Assembly: GCA_022606425.2 (NCBI GenBank) | Contig: JAHDVF020000753.1 | Location: 62,001-126,000 of the forward strand | DNA from: Lepidostoma basale | Taxonomy: Eukaryota > Arthropoda > Insecta > Trichoptera > Lepidostomatidae | Reading direction: 5' to 3' | Length of the DNA: 64,000 bases | Shown: positions 38,354-49,217 of the stretch, piece by piece | Layout of the letters: every line of letters begins with the position of its first letter | Numbering within the stretch: position 1 is the stretch's first letter | Notes under the pieces: generated by a model | What the model was told of the DNA's origin: nothing | The model's database searches: none | Seen by the model: only the letters and a program-made list of their open reading frames with translations | Made by a program: the position numbers and the translations under genes

Positions 38354-41300
38354 CTACCTAGCAGCAGACTTGCCCTTATTTTCCTTGGACTGTTTCTCCT
38401 GCTCGCGGCGGCGTGCAGCCTCCTCGCGTTGTTGGCGCACCAGGGCTAGGCGGGCAAGGTCAGCGCGGGCCTCTTCCGTGGCGCCTGCGGCATGCAGCTT
38501 CTGATATGCAGCGGCACCCCTCTGCCGGGCTAATTCTTCACGTTCTCGCCTAAACAAAATAGTCCATCATTTAAATAATACCACTTGAAATAAAATATGT
38601 ACCATATTTATAAATATCACATTAATAAGAATGTAATTCAAGAATAATGGTAATATGAAACGGGTGTAAATACCTTGATAACTCGGGTTTAGGGGCATCG
38701 CCAACTGTCTCATTTAGGGTGCTTAACTTTTTTGTTTTCTTCACAATTCTGTTGGGGTTTTCCACTTCAATTAATCCTGATACACCTTTCGCCTTTCCAG
38801 TCTAAATTTGTTTTACAAAAAGATAAATGCTCCATTGTTTGGAATCCAAATAAACAACAAGACATGGTTCAAAATGGATTCTCTCATATTTATACAATTT
38901 TCTAAAAATTGTGAATAACTCCACAGAAAACTAAATAAATATGAAGGGTTACTTTTAATTCACACTTTAAAAAAAAGTATGCATTTTCTAGCAGAACAAT
39001 ATTCTGCCAAAATTTCAAGTTGCTAACTAACTAACTAACCATCACACAGTCGCCCTGGAGGGGTAGGCAGAATGAATAAACTGCCACATTTTTCTTTCCT
39101 GACAAACTTCTCTTGCGTCCTCTACGTTCATACACCGTGTCATGCACGCACGTTGATTTCTCCAACTCCTCACAACTGACTGACCTTTATTTTATATTTG
39201 ATTGATTTGATGGTGCCATGTTTTCATTGGCCTTCCTGTATTTCTAACTCCATTCACATTGATTATATACACTTTCTTCACCATTCTGTCTTCATTCATT
39301 CTTTCCATGTGTCTTAACGACCCTTTCATTATTTTGTTCATAACACTTTTATTCGCACCGCATTCACTTCTTATATTTGCATTTGATACTCTATCATATA
39401 CAGATTCACACATTCTGCATTTATTCTACTTTCATCCTTCTTTTGCCGGTTCCATGCTTTGCTTCCATACATAAGTGTCGGCACAAGAACATGTTCTGAT
39501 TGATCTAATGAATAATTTTAAAGATATGCAACAACTTTATGGACATTTCACTGCTAGCTGGACGGCAGCAGTTACGAACCAATTTGAATCCGAATAATAC
39601 AATATGATTGGTATACAATTCTATTTAGCTATAATTTTAAAGACCAGGCTTATAGTTTACACCAAAACTTTTCTCACTAACAATTAACGGGCGCTATTAT
39701 TTATTTGAAATTTTTTTTAAAAGCTTTCATTAAACACTAGATAAACTAGTTTTATAAGTTTAATATTTAATTTAGGATAAACCACTAGAAGTAGGTACTG
39801 ATGGTGATCACGAGGCACAATTTGCTAGAGAGGGATCAACAATCAAGCTAACTTGGTCCAGAATTTATATGTTATTTACATTTTAGTGAAAATAAAATAA
39901 AATATATTGTAAAAACTTGATTTTATGCATTAAATAAAAAATATAATAAAAAGGGTTCGAAAAAATCTTGGAAATAGCTATATTTAATGTTTGATTACAA
40001 GCAACCACTTTAAAGAGAGACTTACATCTTCTTCGTCCGATGATTCTTCATCCGATCCAGACCCACTCCCCTTGGCCGCTGCGTCCTCCTCTTCGCTCGA
40101 GCTCTCCCCTCCATGTTCCGCACGCCATCTGCACAACAGCATCACATGTAGCCAAGTATAATTAATGTGCTTTTACTTATTTACTCTTGCAATACTTTCA
40201 ACTTGCAGATTGGCAACATTGGAATGATTTCATCAATGGCAAACCTGTATTGCTTCGAAGTTTCTAGGTCAAACTAATTAGGATCATTCTTACTTTAAAA
40301 TAATTTTAATAAAAATAAAATAATGACCAATAATAACATATGGGGATGAAGCAAGGGCAGGCATAGTCATAGCCAAATAAGTATTTAGGGCTTCTGAGAT
40401 GAAGATACTGAGGATAGCAGGCAAAACTCTAAGAAATCGAATGAGGAACACCAGAAGATGAGAGATATGTGAGGCTGATGATTTCATAAGATGAAGTAGA
40501 CAGTCTCCCCTAAATTGCACTGCATAATCAGCATCCCGTCCTCATAGAAGATTTATTGAAATATGGAAAGACAGCTGGGAATCCACCTCACAGAAGGAGC
40601 AATCCTCCGGAGAACAGACCACATAATAATAATAATAATATGTTAACTTTTAAAGCGCCGTTTTTGTGATGTAATTACCTCAAGGGCACATTAAGACGTG
40701 TTTTAAATCTAAATGTGAACGCTGCATCTGATTGATATTCGCGATCGATTAGAAAGTATAATAGAACAAAATATCCAAGTTTTAAATTGGGTATGAAATA
40801 TGAAAAAGATGGGTTTTCAGCTTAGATCTGAAATCTGTCGGATCATTTATGCATCTGAGGTGTGAAGGAAGATTGTTCCAAGCTGATGGACTGGCTACTG
40901 CAAACGCTCGATCCCCGAAATTTGTACTAGGGCAACGCTTTGGCTCAACTAATCTTCCTATTGCGGATATCCTTGTATTTAGGCTTTCATTATACAGAGT
41001 TCACATAGGTCTGAAGAACACAAGGAAAAAGAAGAAGACAAAGAAAACTATTGAAGTTTCCGCAATTATTAATAAATGTATTTTTAATTTTAATTGATTA
41101 ATTAAATATACATGAAAACCACCATAAATTCAAGAATAAATCAAAAATTAAGTGCCCTTTCAATTAATTATATATTTTCCAAATATGTAAGTTCAAATTT
41201 AATTAATTATATCTTCACAGTAAATACTGCATATTTAATTTTAAAAATGTATTTAATATTACCAAGAAAATCATTAACTGGAAGTAATTTAGTCTTTTAT

Positions 41301-41801
41301 ATTTAAAATTTAATTAAGGGTGAATAAAATACAGGGTCGATTTCCTGATGCTTAAAATAAATATAAAAATGTAGGAGATCATCTTGAATGTGACATTCAG
41401 CTAGTTGCACAACGGATGGGGTGGATTTAAAAAAGCAGGGTTATGACTTACTTGCGTTTCTTTTCTTCTTCTTTACGTTGTTCTTCTAATTCTTCAGGGT
41501 TCGTGAATCGTCGGTTACGTCCTTTGTGGTTGAGGAACTTTCCTGTAAACAAATTATAGGCGTGACGAATAATATAAATGGACGCCAACCAAATAAATAT
41601 AACGTCGCAATTCACACACAAACCTCCAGAAACGATATCTACATGTTAGTGATAAAGTTTTAGACGCGATAAAAAAAAAACTGACGAAATTTAATTTCGA
41701 AAATTACAGGTGCAAAGCAGTGTGCGCGACTAGGAACAAATTTGTGCAATTTACAATCACAGTCATAATTTAACGTGAATTAACTACTCACCCTTTGGCA
41801 T
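38354..41801 (-). CDS. PDAP1: PDAP1, 28 kDa heat- and acid-stable phosphoprotein, 5 exons
   Basis: Exons 41792-41801, 41452-41542, 40026-40128, 38674-38801 and 38354-38549 join with GT/AG borders into 175 residues; the human protein has 181. The product starts [20 protein letters not shown] (family MPKG..KGRxRxFTSPEE). It continues with a basic coiled region, an acidic Ser/Glu/Asp block with casein-kinase-2-like sites (SSSEEED, SSDEED), the signature [20 protein letters not shown], and a helical C-terminus [20 protein letters not shown] ... [20 protein letters not shown]. The family is a small, largely disordered phosphoprotein reported to associate with PDGF-A and RNA-bound complexes. Two introns carry LINE fragments. 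The start is fixed by the conserved MPKG. Confidence 0.95.
39020..39505 (-). mobile_element. RTE-type LINE 3' fragment in PDAP1 intron 3
   Basis: The tail CTAACTAACTAACCATCACA leads into AGTCGCCCTGGAGGGGTAGG, TCATGCACGCACGTTGATTT and TCTTTCCATGTGTC. On the minus strand it encodes [20 protein letters not shown] and MNKIMKGSL...[14 protein letters not shown]. It is inserted in the same orientation as PDAP1, and the exons are intact. Confidence 0.75.
40129..40620. other. PDAP1 intron 2, partly repeat-derived
   Basis: About 40330-40620 includes AGATGAAGATACTGAGGATA and GGAGAACAGACCACATAATA, which read like decayed LINE sequence ahead of the (AAT)n run at 40624. No open frame supports this. Confidence 0.35.
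40626..40990 (-). mobile_element. CR1/L2-like LINE 3' end, copy D, in PDAP1 intron 2
   Basis: A minus-strand copy: (AAT)n tail, TTTAAAGCGCCGTTTTTGTG, ATTACCTCAAGGGCACATTA, then ATGCATCTGAGGTGTGAAGG and CCCCGAAATTTGTACTAGGG. It resembles copy A more than copy C (same GTGATGTAAT UTR). Confidence 0.78.
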
Positions 41802-42019
41802 GTTTGATTTATTTATTTATTCTAGCTTATATAACAAATAATTAACATAAAACAATAATTTTTCATTAAAAATATCTACAAAGCAACCCAAGCACGATGC
41901 TCAAACCGGAGATTTTTTCAATGACGTTTACGCGCTCCCGATTATCCGTGTTCTTGCTCTTTTTTATGTTACCATTACAAAATAATTTGTTTGGGTGCCT
42001 ACTTATTTTTATATTAACT

Positions 42020-42215
42020 AATGAGAAAATAACTAACCATCGCGCGGTCTCTCAATTGATTTCTCCGGGACCTCACGTGGCCGACATTTAATATTTGATT
42101 TATTTGATCGTGACACATTTTCTTATTCCGTTTTCCTCAATTTCTTGTTCCGTTTACAATGTCAACATTTACTTTTTTTACCATTCTTTTCAAATGTCCG
42201 AACCATTTTAATGAG
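42020..42215 (-). mobile_element. RTE-type LINE 3' remnant
   Basis: TAACTAACCATCGCGCGGTC, then a deletion, TCTCCGGGACCTCACGTGGC, CGACATTTAATATTTGATTT and ACCATTCTTTTCAAATGTCC. It lies between the divergent PDAP1 and TM2D1 genes. Confidence 0.65.
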
Positions 42216-42629
42216 CATTTAATTATAATATATTGTTTATAATCAGACTGCAAGGTCTCCATTTACTCTGACACTAGCACTGCTTATGTTATTTTAATTT
42301 TAATTCATAAATAAATTTATAGACATTTGTAAGTCGGGAACTGAATTTGCCATTTAATGATTATTTTATGGAAACTAAATAAAAGGAATTTATTCGTAAT
42401 TTTATTGATGATGTATTACAATCTTAAATATCGCCATCTATCACATTAATACGGCTAAAGCGTGTTTTGCAAAAACACACATTTGAATTAATTTTGACTG
42501 AACAATATAATTGTTAATTGTAATGAGGTGGCCACTTTCACCAGATTCAGAAGGTGTATGGTCATCGTCACACGGAAGGTGCTGCTTAGTAGCAGGATGC
42601 GCGACCTAATCGAAAATACTTGTTTTTCT

Positions 42630-43124
42630 CTATCTATGGAACCCTTATGTATGGAAGGGAAGCATGGAACTGGCAGAAGAAGAATGAGAGCAGAATAAAT
42701 GCGGTAGAGATGAGGTCCCTAAGACGTATATGTGGTAGAACGATGTACGACAGAATCTCAAATGTTAATATAATAATGAAATGTAGAGCGGAAGAAGGTA
42801 TTATGAACAAAATTATGAAAAGATCGCTGCATTGGTTCGGACATATAGAATGCATGGGTGAAAAAAGAATGGTTAAGAAAATATACGTTAATGATGTAAA
42901 TGGAGTACGGAGTCGAGGTAGATCGAGGAAAACATGACATGACCAAATTAATCAAATTTTACAAGTTGGTCATGATAGAAGTTGGAAGAATTGACATGCT
43001 TCTATGACTAGTTGTATGAATGAGGAGGAAGCTAGAGGGGTGTGTCGGGATAGAGTTGTGTGGCGGTCTATTCTCTCTGCGTACCCCAGCGGGGAAACGG
43101 CATAATGATTTGGTTGTTGTTTTT
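42630..43124 (+). mobile_element. RTE-type LINE 3' end, GTT-tail subfamily, copy 2
   Basis: Encodes GREAWNWQKKNESRINAVEM, RSLRRICGRTMYDRIS and MVKKIYVNDVNGVRSRGRS, with a stop after RKT. After that come GTTGGTCATGATAGAAGTTG, TACCCCAGCGGGGAAACGGC and GGTTGTTGTTTTTC. It is 85-90 percent like 9541-9977 by eye, including the TATGGAAG(C/G)GAAGCATGG start. Confidence 0.78.
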
Positions 43125-43479
43125 CTTCTTCGTAATAGTACTTGGACTAAAGCTGCTCTGGTCTTTAGCCGGTAGCAAAACAACATCGCGATAATTTCTG
43201 CCTCACAAGGAGTCACTGAGCCGATTACCCGAATCCTCGTGATGTCACGGCGATTGTAATCTGTTATATTCGCCAAAATCTTGCTCCTTGCCCCAAAATC
43301 CGCCTACCGTGTATCCTCCTCAAATGTTATTGACTTACCCACGGAGTAATTCACATTTTAAATATTCCGTGAGTAATCAATCGAATGTTAAATGCCAACC
43401 TTTTAATGCCAGGCTTTGATTTATCGTTCATATTAATGTTTATATTAATGTTCAATAATTTTATGTGAAAAGAAAAAGG

Positions 43480-43690
43480 AAATTTTACGAAGTACTTATC
43501 ATTTATCTTGACATGGAGGGACTTTGGGGAGTTGGTAGAAGGCAGTTGTCCTGGCTGCGGAACATAAAAGAATTGACAGGAATGACAAGAATTCAGAGCC
43601 TGTTCCAAGTGGCGCAGGACAGAGATGTCTTTGCTGCAGTGATCGCCAACGTTGGGGGGACCTGACACGGCACTGAAAGAAGAAGAAGAT
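43480..43690 (+). mobile_element. LINE C-terminus, VIANVGGT type, copy 2
   Basis: The frame 43465-43665 contains MEGLWGVGRRQLSWLRNIKE, LTGMTRIQSLFQVAQDRDVF and AAVIANVGGT then a stop, followed by AAAGAAGAAGAAGA. It is very close to 28490-28680. Confidence 0.78.
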
Positions 43691-43996
43691 GATTTGGCTG
43701 GAATCCTTTTTATTTTGTTGAGCCCAAAAAAACTGACCACCGGACAGCTTATGACCATAATATTGATTTCTAGTCGTTCGTTTCTAATTCAATGTCACGT
43801 AAAACCATAGAAATATTTTTCTGTGAAATAATAATATGTCAAAGGCCTTCAAATAGTACCTATTTTGGCATGTTATAATTTAACATTAAAGAAATAAAAA
43901 ATCGTGTATATTCTTGCAATTTGTTCATCTCATTAGATATTTCTAAGAGCTACAATGACTCATTTGATAAATTAATGTTATAGTAGTACATAAACA

Positions 43997-46568
43997 ATGG
44001 AGTTCGTTTCTTCATTTAGCTGTATTCTCTTAATATTTACGTCACTGTGTGTATCGGATACTTTAGAATATACAGTTGATTGTAACACGTTGAAATTAGG
44101 ACAGTATATCTGTCCAGATCCTAATAGTACATTTATTGATCCCAAGACTCAGCAGCTAGCGGGATGCACTCGTCAAAACAAAGCTGAAGGTACATTCAAT
44201 GGCAACCTTTAACTATGAGTATTTTATTTTTATTATTAACAAGTTTTTTTAAACGAATTGTTGCAGTTCAATGTATTGCAGCTGACGGGATAATTTGTGA
44301 GCAAACAAAAAATAATACTTTTAGAAAAGAAATGCCCTGCAAGTGGACGTAAGTATTTATTTTATTCTAGAGTCTAAGTTCCTACTTAATTCACATGTCG
44401 CCACTCGTTTTTAAAAATAAATATGTGTTTTTAATTTTCACGAATTTGAATTATAAATATTTTCTAAAATTGTGCGAAGAGTTAGCTACTCTCGTCCATC
44501 AAAGGCTTACAGGGTTTAGAATATTGCTTACTTTCTTACAGGAATGGATATTCTTTGGATGTAGCCCTCCTGCTGTCTGTATTCCTGGGAATGTTTGGGA
44601 TGGACCGCTTCTACTTGGGCTATCCAGCCCTCGGTCTTGCCAAACTCTGCACTCTCGGCTTCATGTTTGTCGGCCAGCTCTTGGATATAATTCTCATCGC
44701 CTCACAAGTGAGTGGCTACCAAATTAAATGGCAATCGCTCCGCCTCTGTATAGCACAGATAAAACCTTGAAACACAATTTTCATAAAAATTTTATATTAA
44801 TTATCAGAATTGTAAATCTGATAATTAATATAAGATCAGGTGGTGGTCTAAGGGATAGAACGCTTGGCTTCTGATCAAGGGGACTTGGGTTCGAGCCTGG
44901 ACACGATCAGATTCCTTCTTCATAATAATGAACTATTTTCGGCTCACATTGAAGATTGTAAAATAAATTCTAATATCATTTATTTAAATCTTTGGTGTTA
45001 GTCTTTTTAAAAAAAAAAAATTATTTGATTTTTTGATTTAAATTTATTGAAACTTATTTTTTAATGAAAAAATCTTATAAATATAATTTAAAATCATTCA
45101 AATAATTTTCATTTACTTTGATATAATGATCACTGTTTTGACTGACCATCACGCCGTCTCCCTGAAGGGGTAGGCAAAAATAATGGACTGCCACACTGTT
45201 CTTTCATGACATATTTCTCTCACTTCATCATCATATATTGTGTCGTGCACGCACATTGATTCTCCATCACCTCACGTGGCCGTCATTTTTGTTTCACGAC
45301 ATAATGGTTAGTTAGTTATTATGTTGACGATGATGTTATTTTATTATCATACAAAAGCCAGGGCCTCTTGGTAACATTTGCTATAGGCCCCGCGCTGCCT
45401 TAATCCGGCACTGCTTATGGTTTCTAAGAATCACCTAGTTCCAATGAATTATTAAAGCAACTGTTATAATCTACCCATCAACTAAAAATATGTTAAAGGT
45501 TTAGATCCTGGGTTCTCAAAGTGGGCGATAACGCCCCCTTGTGGGCGATTGAGACTTTCAGGAGGGCGTAGAAGACCCAGAAAAAATAGAGAGCGTGGGC
45601 AATTAAAAAAATATAGTCTAAAAAGGCAAAAAAAAACACGCTAATCATTTCTTCCTTTTCTTTGTTCGGTATTCTACCATGTGTCGTTTTCAGATACATA
45701 AAAGATTTAATAATATTTTTAAATTCAACTAGGTGTTTCTAAATATTTGGAATAAATTGTATGGGAGGGGGGCGTTGAACGTTTATTTTTCTTGTAAAGG
45801 GGGCAGTGGCCCAGAAAAGATTGGAAACCTATGATCTAGATTCTGAATTATTAATAGAATATTTACCGGTATTCAATAACAATTCCATGAAATGAATGGT
45901 TGAAGTAAAATAGGCATTTAATACCAAAAAAATACAAATTAAAAAAACAACTAACTACAGTAGAACGTTGTTTATCCGGACATCAGTTAACCGGAACGTC
46001 AATTATCCGGACAAGCCTCGATAATGAAGCGCATAAAAAAGACGAGGAAGTCTTGTTGAAAAAAAATCTCTGGTTATTTTTCCAGTACTGTAGAGTAAAT
46101 GTAAATCTTTTTTATATACATGTACTACATACATACTTTATTTTTGCAGTAAAATTTGTAATTTCATAATCAATAAATGAGCTGAGGAAAAAAAATCGAT
46201 TTACATCTTATTTTGCTAAAAGAATTAGCGCCGTTAGATTATCCATAAAAATCGGTCCCAATTAGTCCAGACAAATGATGTTCTACTGTATATTGTTTCG
46301 TTCTATATGGTTATTATTCGTATTCTATATTTTGGTACTTAGTGCCTATTTTACTTCAACCATTCAAATGTCGTTGAGCTGAATCATTGAAAAAATTAAT
46401 CTCTCATTGAACCAACAGTCATGACTGATTGCGTAACATTTCCAGGTGGTGGGTCCAGCCGACGGCTCTGCGTATGTGATTCCTTATTATGGAGCCGGTG
46501 TCCAGGTGATCCGAAGTGATAACAACACCTACAGATTACCACAGGACGACTGGAACAACATCACCTGA
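43997..46568 (+). CDS. TM2D1: TM2 domain-containing protein 1 (biscotti-type), 4 exons
   Basis: Exons 43997-44189, 44267-44348, 44542-44707 and 46446-46568 join in frame into 187 residues. A signal peptide (MEFVSSFSCILLIFTSLCVS) leads a Cys-rich ectodomain with DCNTLKLGQYICPDPN, CTRQNKAEVQCIAADGIICE and N-glycosylation sites (NST, NNT). The TM2 domain follows, in two helices with the conserved DRF between them: GYSLDVALLLSVFLGMFGMD, RFYLGYPALGLAKLCTLGFM, LLDIILIASQ. The tail is VVGPADGSAYVIPYYGAGVQ. The order and the QYIC, DRFYLGYPALG and VGP(S/A)DGS(S/A)Y motifs place it with TM2D1 rather than TM2D2 or TM2D3. TM2D proteins act with Notch signalling in Drosophila, where the three paralogues are almondex, amaretto and biscotti. 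Intron 3 holds a SINE, an RTE piece and two MITEs. Confidence 0.95.
44836..45000 (+). mobile_element. tRNA-derived SINE, family 2
   Basis: The A-box analogue TGGTCTAAGGG (44844-44854) and the B box GGTTCGAGCC (44888-44897) have the spacing of a tRNA gene. The body ends with GAAGATTGTAAAATAAATTC and TTTATTTAAATCTTTGGTGT. The same body in reverse is at 51265-51415. It is not a functional tRNA: the acceptor stem does not close. Confidence 0.75.
45135..45320 (-). mobile_element. RTE-type LINE 3' remnant in TM2D1 intron 3
   Basis: CATCACGCCGTCTCCCTGAA, GGGGTAGGCAAAAATAATGG, GTGTCGTGCACGCACATTGA, TCACGTGGCCGTCATTTTTG. It is truncated after the last block, then CATAATGGTTAGTTAGTTA reads like the end of a second, oppositely oriented copy. 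Confidence 0.65.
45495..45835. mobile_element. MITE, possibly hAT-type
   Basis: The left end TGGGTTCTCAAAGTGGGCGA and the reverse complement of the right end (TAGGTTTCCAATCTTTTCTG) resemble each other as decayed terminal repeats of hAT-like elements. The interior is rich in GGGGGCG and GTGGGC runs. The flanking TTTAGATC and GATCTAGATT may be a degraded 8-bp duplication. Confidence 0.45.
45958..46288. mobile_element. Pogo/Tigger-like MITE, 331 bp
   Basis: Begins CAGTAGAACGTTGTTTATCC and ends AGACAAATGATGTTCTACTG, giving imperfect terminal repeats of about 23 bp. It is flanked by TA on both sides (45956-45957 and 46289-46290). CAGTAGAAC..TTATCCGGAC ends with a TA duplication are typical of pogo/Tigger elements of the Tc1-mariner superfamily. 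A second copy starts at 63836 in the other orientation. Confidence 0.8.
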
Positions 46569-46824
46569 AATCATCTCTCTGGTCCCTTCCTTAATGGTCA
46601 TGTTACCTCTTCCCCCGCTATATCACGTGATTTAGAATTTAAGACTGACTAAAGTGTAATTTATTAAAAAAAAATTAAATTAAATAACTTATTTATATAT
46701 TGTATTTTTGATTGAAAGCAGTACGTGGTAATACAAAAAGTACGAGTATTTCGGGGATTCGGTTAAACGGGACTGTAGTGTACATAATTTATTAATGTTT
46801 ATATAATTATCAATTATATTTCAT

Positions 46825-47090
46825 TTATGAATGAAAGTGTTATGAACAAAATAATGAATGGAATGAACGATATAAATGGAACTAGAACTAGAGGAACCAA
46901 GGAAAACGTGGCACGATCAAATAAATCAAATATTGAATGTCAGTCACATGAGGAGTCAGAGAAATCGACGTGCGCGCATGACACGATGTATAAATGTTGA
47001 GGAAGCGAGAGAAGTATGATAGGAAAGAGAAGTGTGGCAGTGCATTCATTCTGCTTACCCCTTGAGACAGCTTGATGGTTGGTTAGTTGT
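46825..47090 (+). mobile_element. RTE-type LINE 3' end, decayed
   Basis: GAATGAAAGTGTTATGAACA, GGAACTAGAACTAGAGGAAC, AACGTGGCACGATCAAATAA, GTGCGCGCATGACACGATGT and CTTACCCCTTGAGACAGCTT GATGG, then GTTGGTTAGTTG. It lies between the convergent TM2D1 and Tsf2 genes. Confidence 0.7.
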
Positions 47091-48509
47091 GAGTTATTTC
47101 ATTTATTAAAAATAATTTGTAAGGGATATCATCAAGCACACAAAGAAAAATTGTTTGCTTTTTTATAAAATTTATTTTCAATTAAAACAGTAAAAAAAAA
47201 AAAACATTTACTTATATTGGTCAGTTCATTCAAAATATAGAATACATACACAATTATTTGGTGCATTCAATGAGTGTTTTTGGAATATATTTTTACGTAA
47301 ACTAAGATTACACTGAAGACGGTGCAAACCCTTGCTCGGTAGCAGTATATAAGGATTCATCTATCTGAAACATTCTTTATTGCTTGTTAGTTTAGTTTCA
47401 AATTATTGTAGTTATGTATTCAGTGCAAAAATATGTTTATTTTGTACCATACTTAAAACATGTAAAAATACAATTCATCATAATATTCTTAAATGCATAA
47501 CCAAATATACAACCAACAGGCACGTTGCTTTAGAATTCTTAAGAAGAGATTCTATCTAAGAATACAAATATTGTATGTACATAGAAATACATATAATCAA
47601 TTTGATAAATTAGAAGTACGATGTTCAAAACGATATTTAAAAAAATAAATAAAATACTTAATTGCATTTCAAGAATCAGTTTTTAAAATGGTAGGAAGGT
47701 AATTAAATTAAAGAAATTAATTGATAGACTCCAAAAATTATTTGACAAGTTTTAACACTTTATCTGTGGATACGCTAATTAAATATTAAAATTTAACTCC
47801 ATGTCAAAACAGCTTGAGCCTTCAAAAAAGGGTAATTATTCTTTTCCGCTCAGCTGTTACAAGTCCAATGAATGGGTATTAATAAACGTCCTGCAGACAA
47901 TGTGTTAAAATGGTTAAATAGTATTATATATATTTTTTTAATTGATGAAATTTCTCAAATCTTACATTTTTTTGTTATAACCAGTTGTCAAATCTGTCCA
48001 AAACATTATAATATGTAAAAAAAAAACTCTACTATTCATTAAGCTTATTAAAATTATTGACTAAAACATAATATAATTTATTGCAACTAATTGAACTTAA
48101 GTCTAAAAATAAAAATCAGACAACATTTTCCAAAGAATAATTTGATGGACGGATTGGAGATTCAAAAAATAAGTCTATAAATATAAACATATAAAAGTAC
48201 AATTTAAAGATAAATTTATTTATTTACGCAGGTATGTATGTAAATACACAACCTCCTTTCTTATGGAATGAAAAATAGAATGTAAAAAACACCTATTCCA
48301 CCTTACTACATGGACGGACGAAACAAGTCATTTCAATATAAGGCACTACGTAATATTCTCGAGATTCCTTACACATACATAATTCATAACGAGATTCATT
48401 GATATAATAAAAATAAAATGTACAAAATAATGGTGTGGGCGTATAGAGAAATGCGGAATTGTGCCACACATCCACTAATGAGAAGAGAAAACTCAATTTC
48501 ATTTTATTA
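47091..48509. other. Intergenic, AT-rich
   Basis: No gene or clear repeat recognised between the TM2D1 stop and the Tsf2 3' end. Confidence 0.4.
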
Positions 48510-48815
48510 AATGTTTTAATTTTGAAACACCGTTAATTATACGAATCACAATTTATTTTTGAGATTGTCATGACAGCTGTTTCCCCAACCTTTATTGGCA
48601 TCATCTGGTTTTACAAACAACTAAAGATTCAATAAAAAAGTTTATTTATTATATTTCTTTATGAGTCTGTCTGAGATTCTTTGTATGGTTAATTTAAACA
48701 ATGACTAATCACACTAATAAGTTTCATAACTTTTAAAATTCCTGTAATGTATAATTACAGGAATTTTAAATAATCTCATAAAAATAAATTGTGTTTCAAA
48801 ATTAAAACATTTAAA
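48510..48815. mobile_element. Inverted-repeat element with GAAACAGCTGTC motif
   Basis: The left arm AAATGTTTTAATTTTGAAAC (48511) and AATCACAATTTATTTTTGAG match inverted CATAAAAATAAATTGTGTTT and CAAAATTAAAACATTT (48776-48812). On the minus strand, 48607-48572 reads CAGATGA, a CCAA/TTGG stem, GGAAACAGCTGTC. The small palindrome ATTCCTGTAATGTATAATTACAGGAAT lies at 48740-48767 inside. Confidence 0.6.
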
Positions 48816-48863
48816 TATGTTAAAGTATCATAGTGTTTCCGCCAAAACAATGAATTTATCTTT

Positions 48864-48869
48864 TTTATT
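48864..48869 (-). terminator. Candidate poly(A) signal of Tsf2
   Basis: AATAAA on the minus strand about 105 bases beyond the Tsf2 stop codon. Confidence 0.45.
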
Positions 48870-48973
48870 TGAAGTGTCAATTATGGCTTTATCCACATGA
48901 GTTCCTTCTTTCTAAAACATATTTTGACTGAGTAATGATACAAAATGAATTCCAAAAATGTAAGTGTCTTTAT

Positions 48974-49217
48974 CTAGAAGAGCAAGGGTGTTAAAGTGAT
49001 AAGCAGCACAGCCGTCACAGCAACGACGGGATGGCGAAGGTTGCGTGGTGCGAAGGAGGTGGATGGAGAGCAGTCTGTGAGGCGGTGCGCGCGCATGAAA
49101 ACGCGTCCGAGGTAGTGCGAGGCGCTGCGGTCCTCACCAGAGAGCGGCTCCAGCTGCCGCGCAGCATCCGAGAATATGAGATCTGAGTACGGGGGCTGGG
49201 AGATGAACATGCTGAAA
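48974..49217 (-). CDS. Tsf2: Tsf2 last exon, GPI signal
   Basis: Encodes FSMFISQPPYSDLIFSDAAR, the closing C-lobe helices with YLGRVFMRAHRLTDCSPST, and the tail HPVVAVTAVLLITLTPLLF before TAG. In iron-binding lobes this strand carries a His (SPHGKDLLF type); here the aligned position is Pro, so the C-lobe His ligand seems absent. Confidence 0.92.

Noticed and set aside
44836..44900. tRNA gene
   Set aside because: A and B boxes are present but the acceptor stem does not pair, and the same body recurs elsewhere, so it is a SINE.
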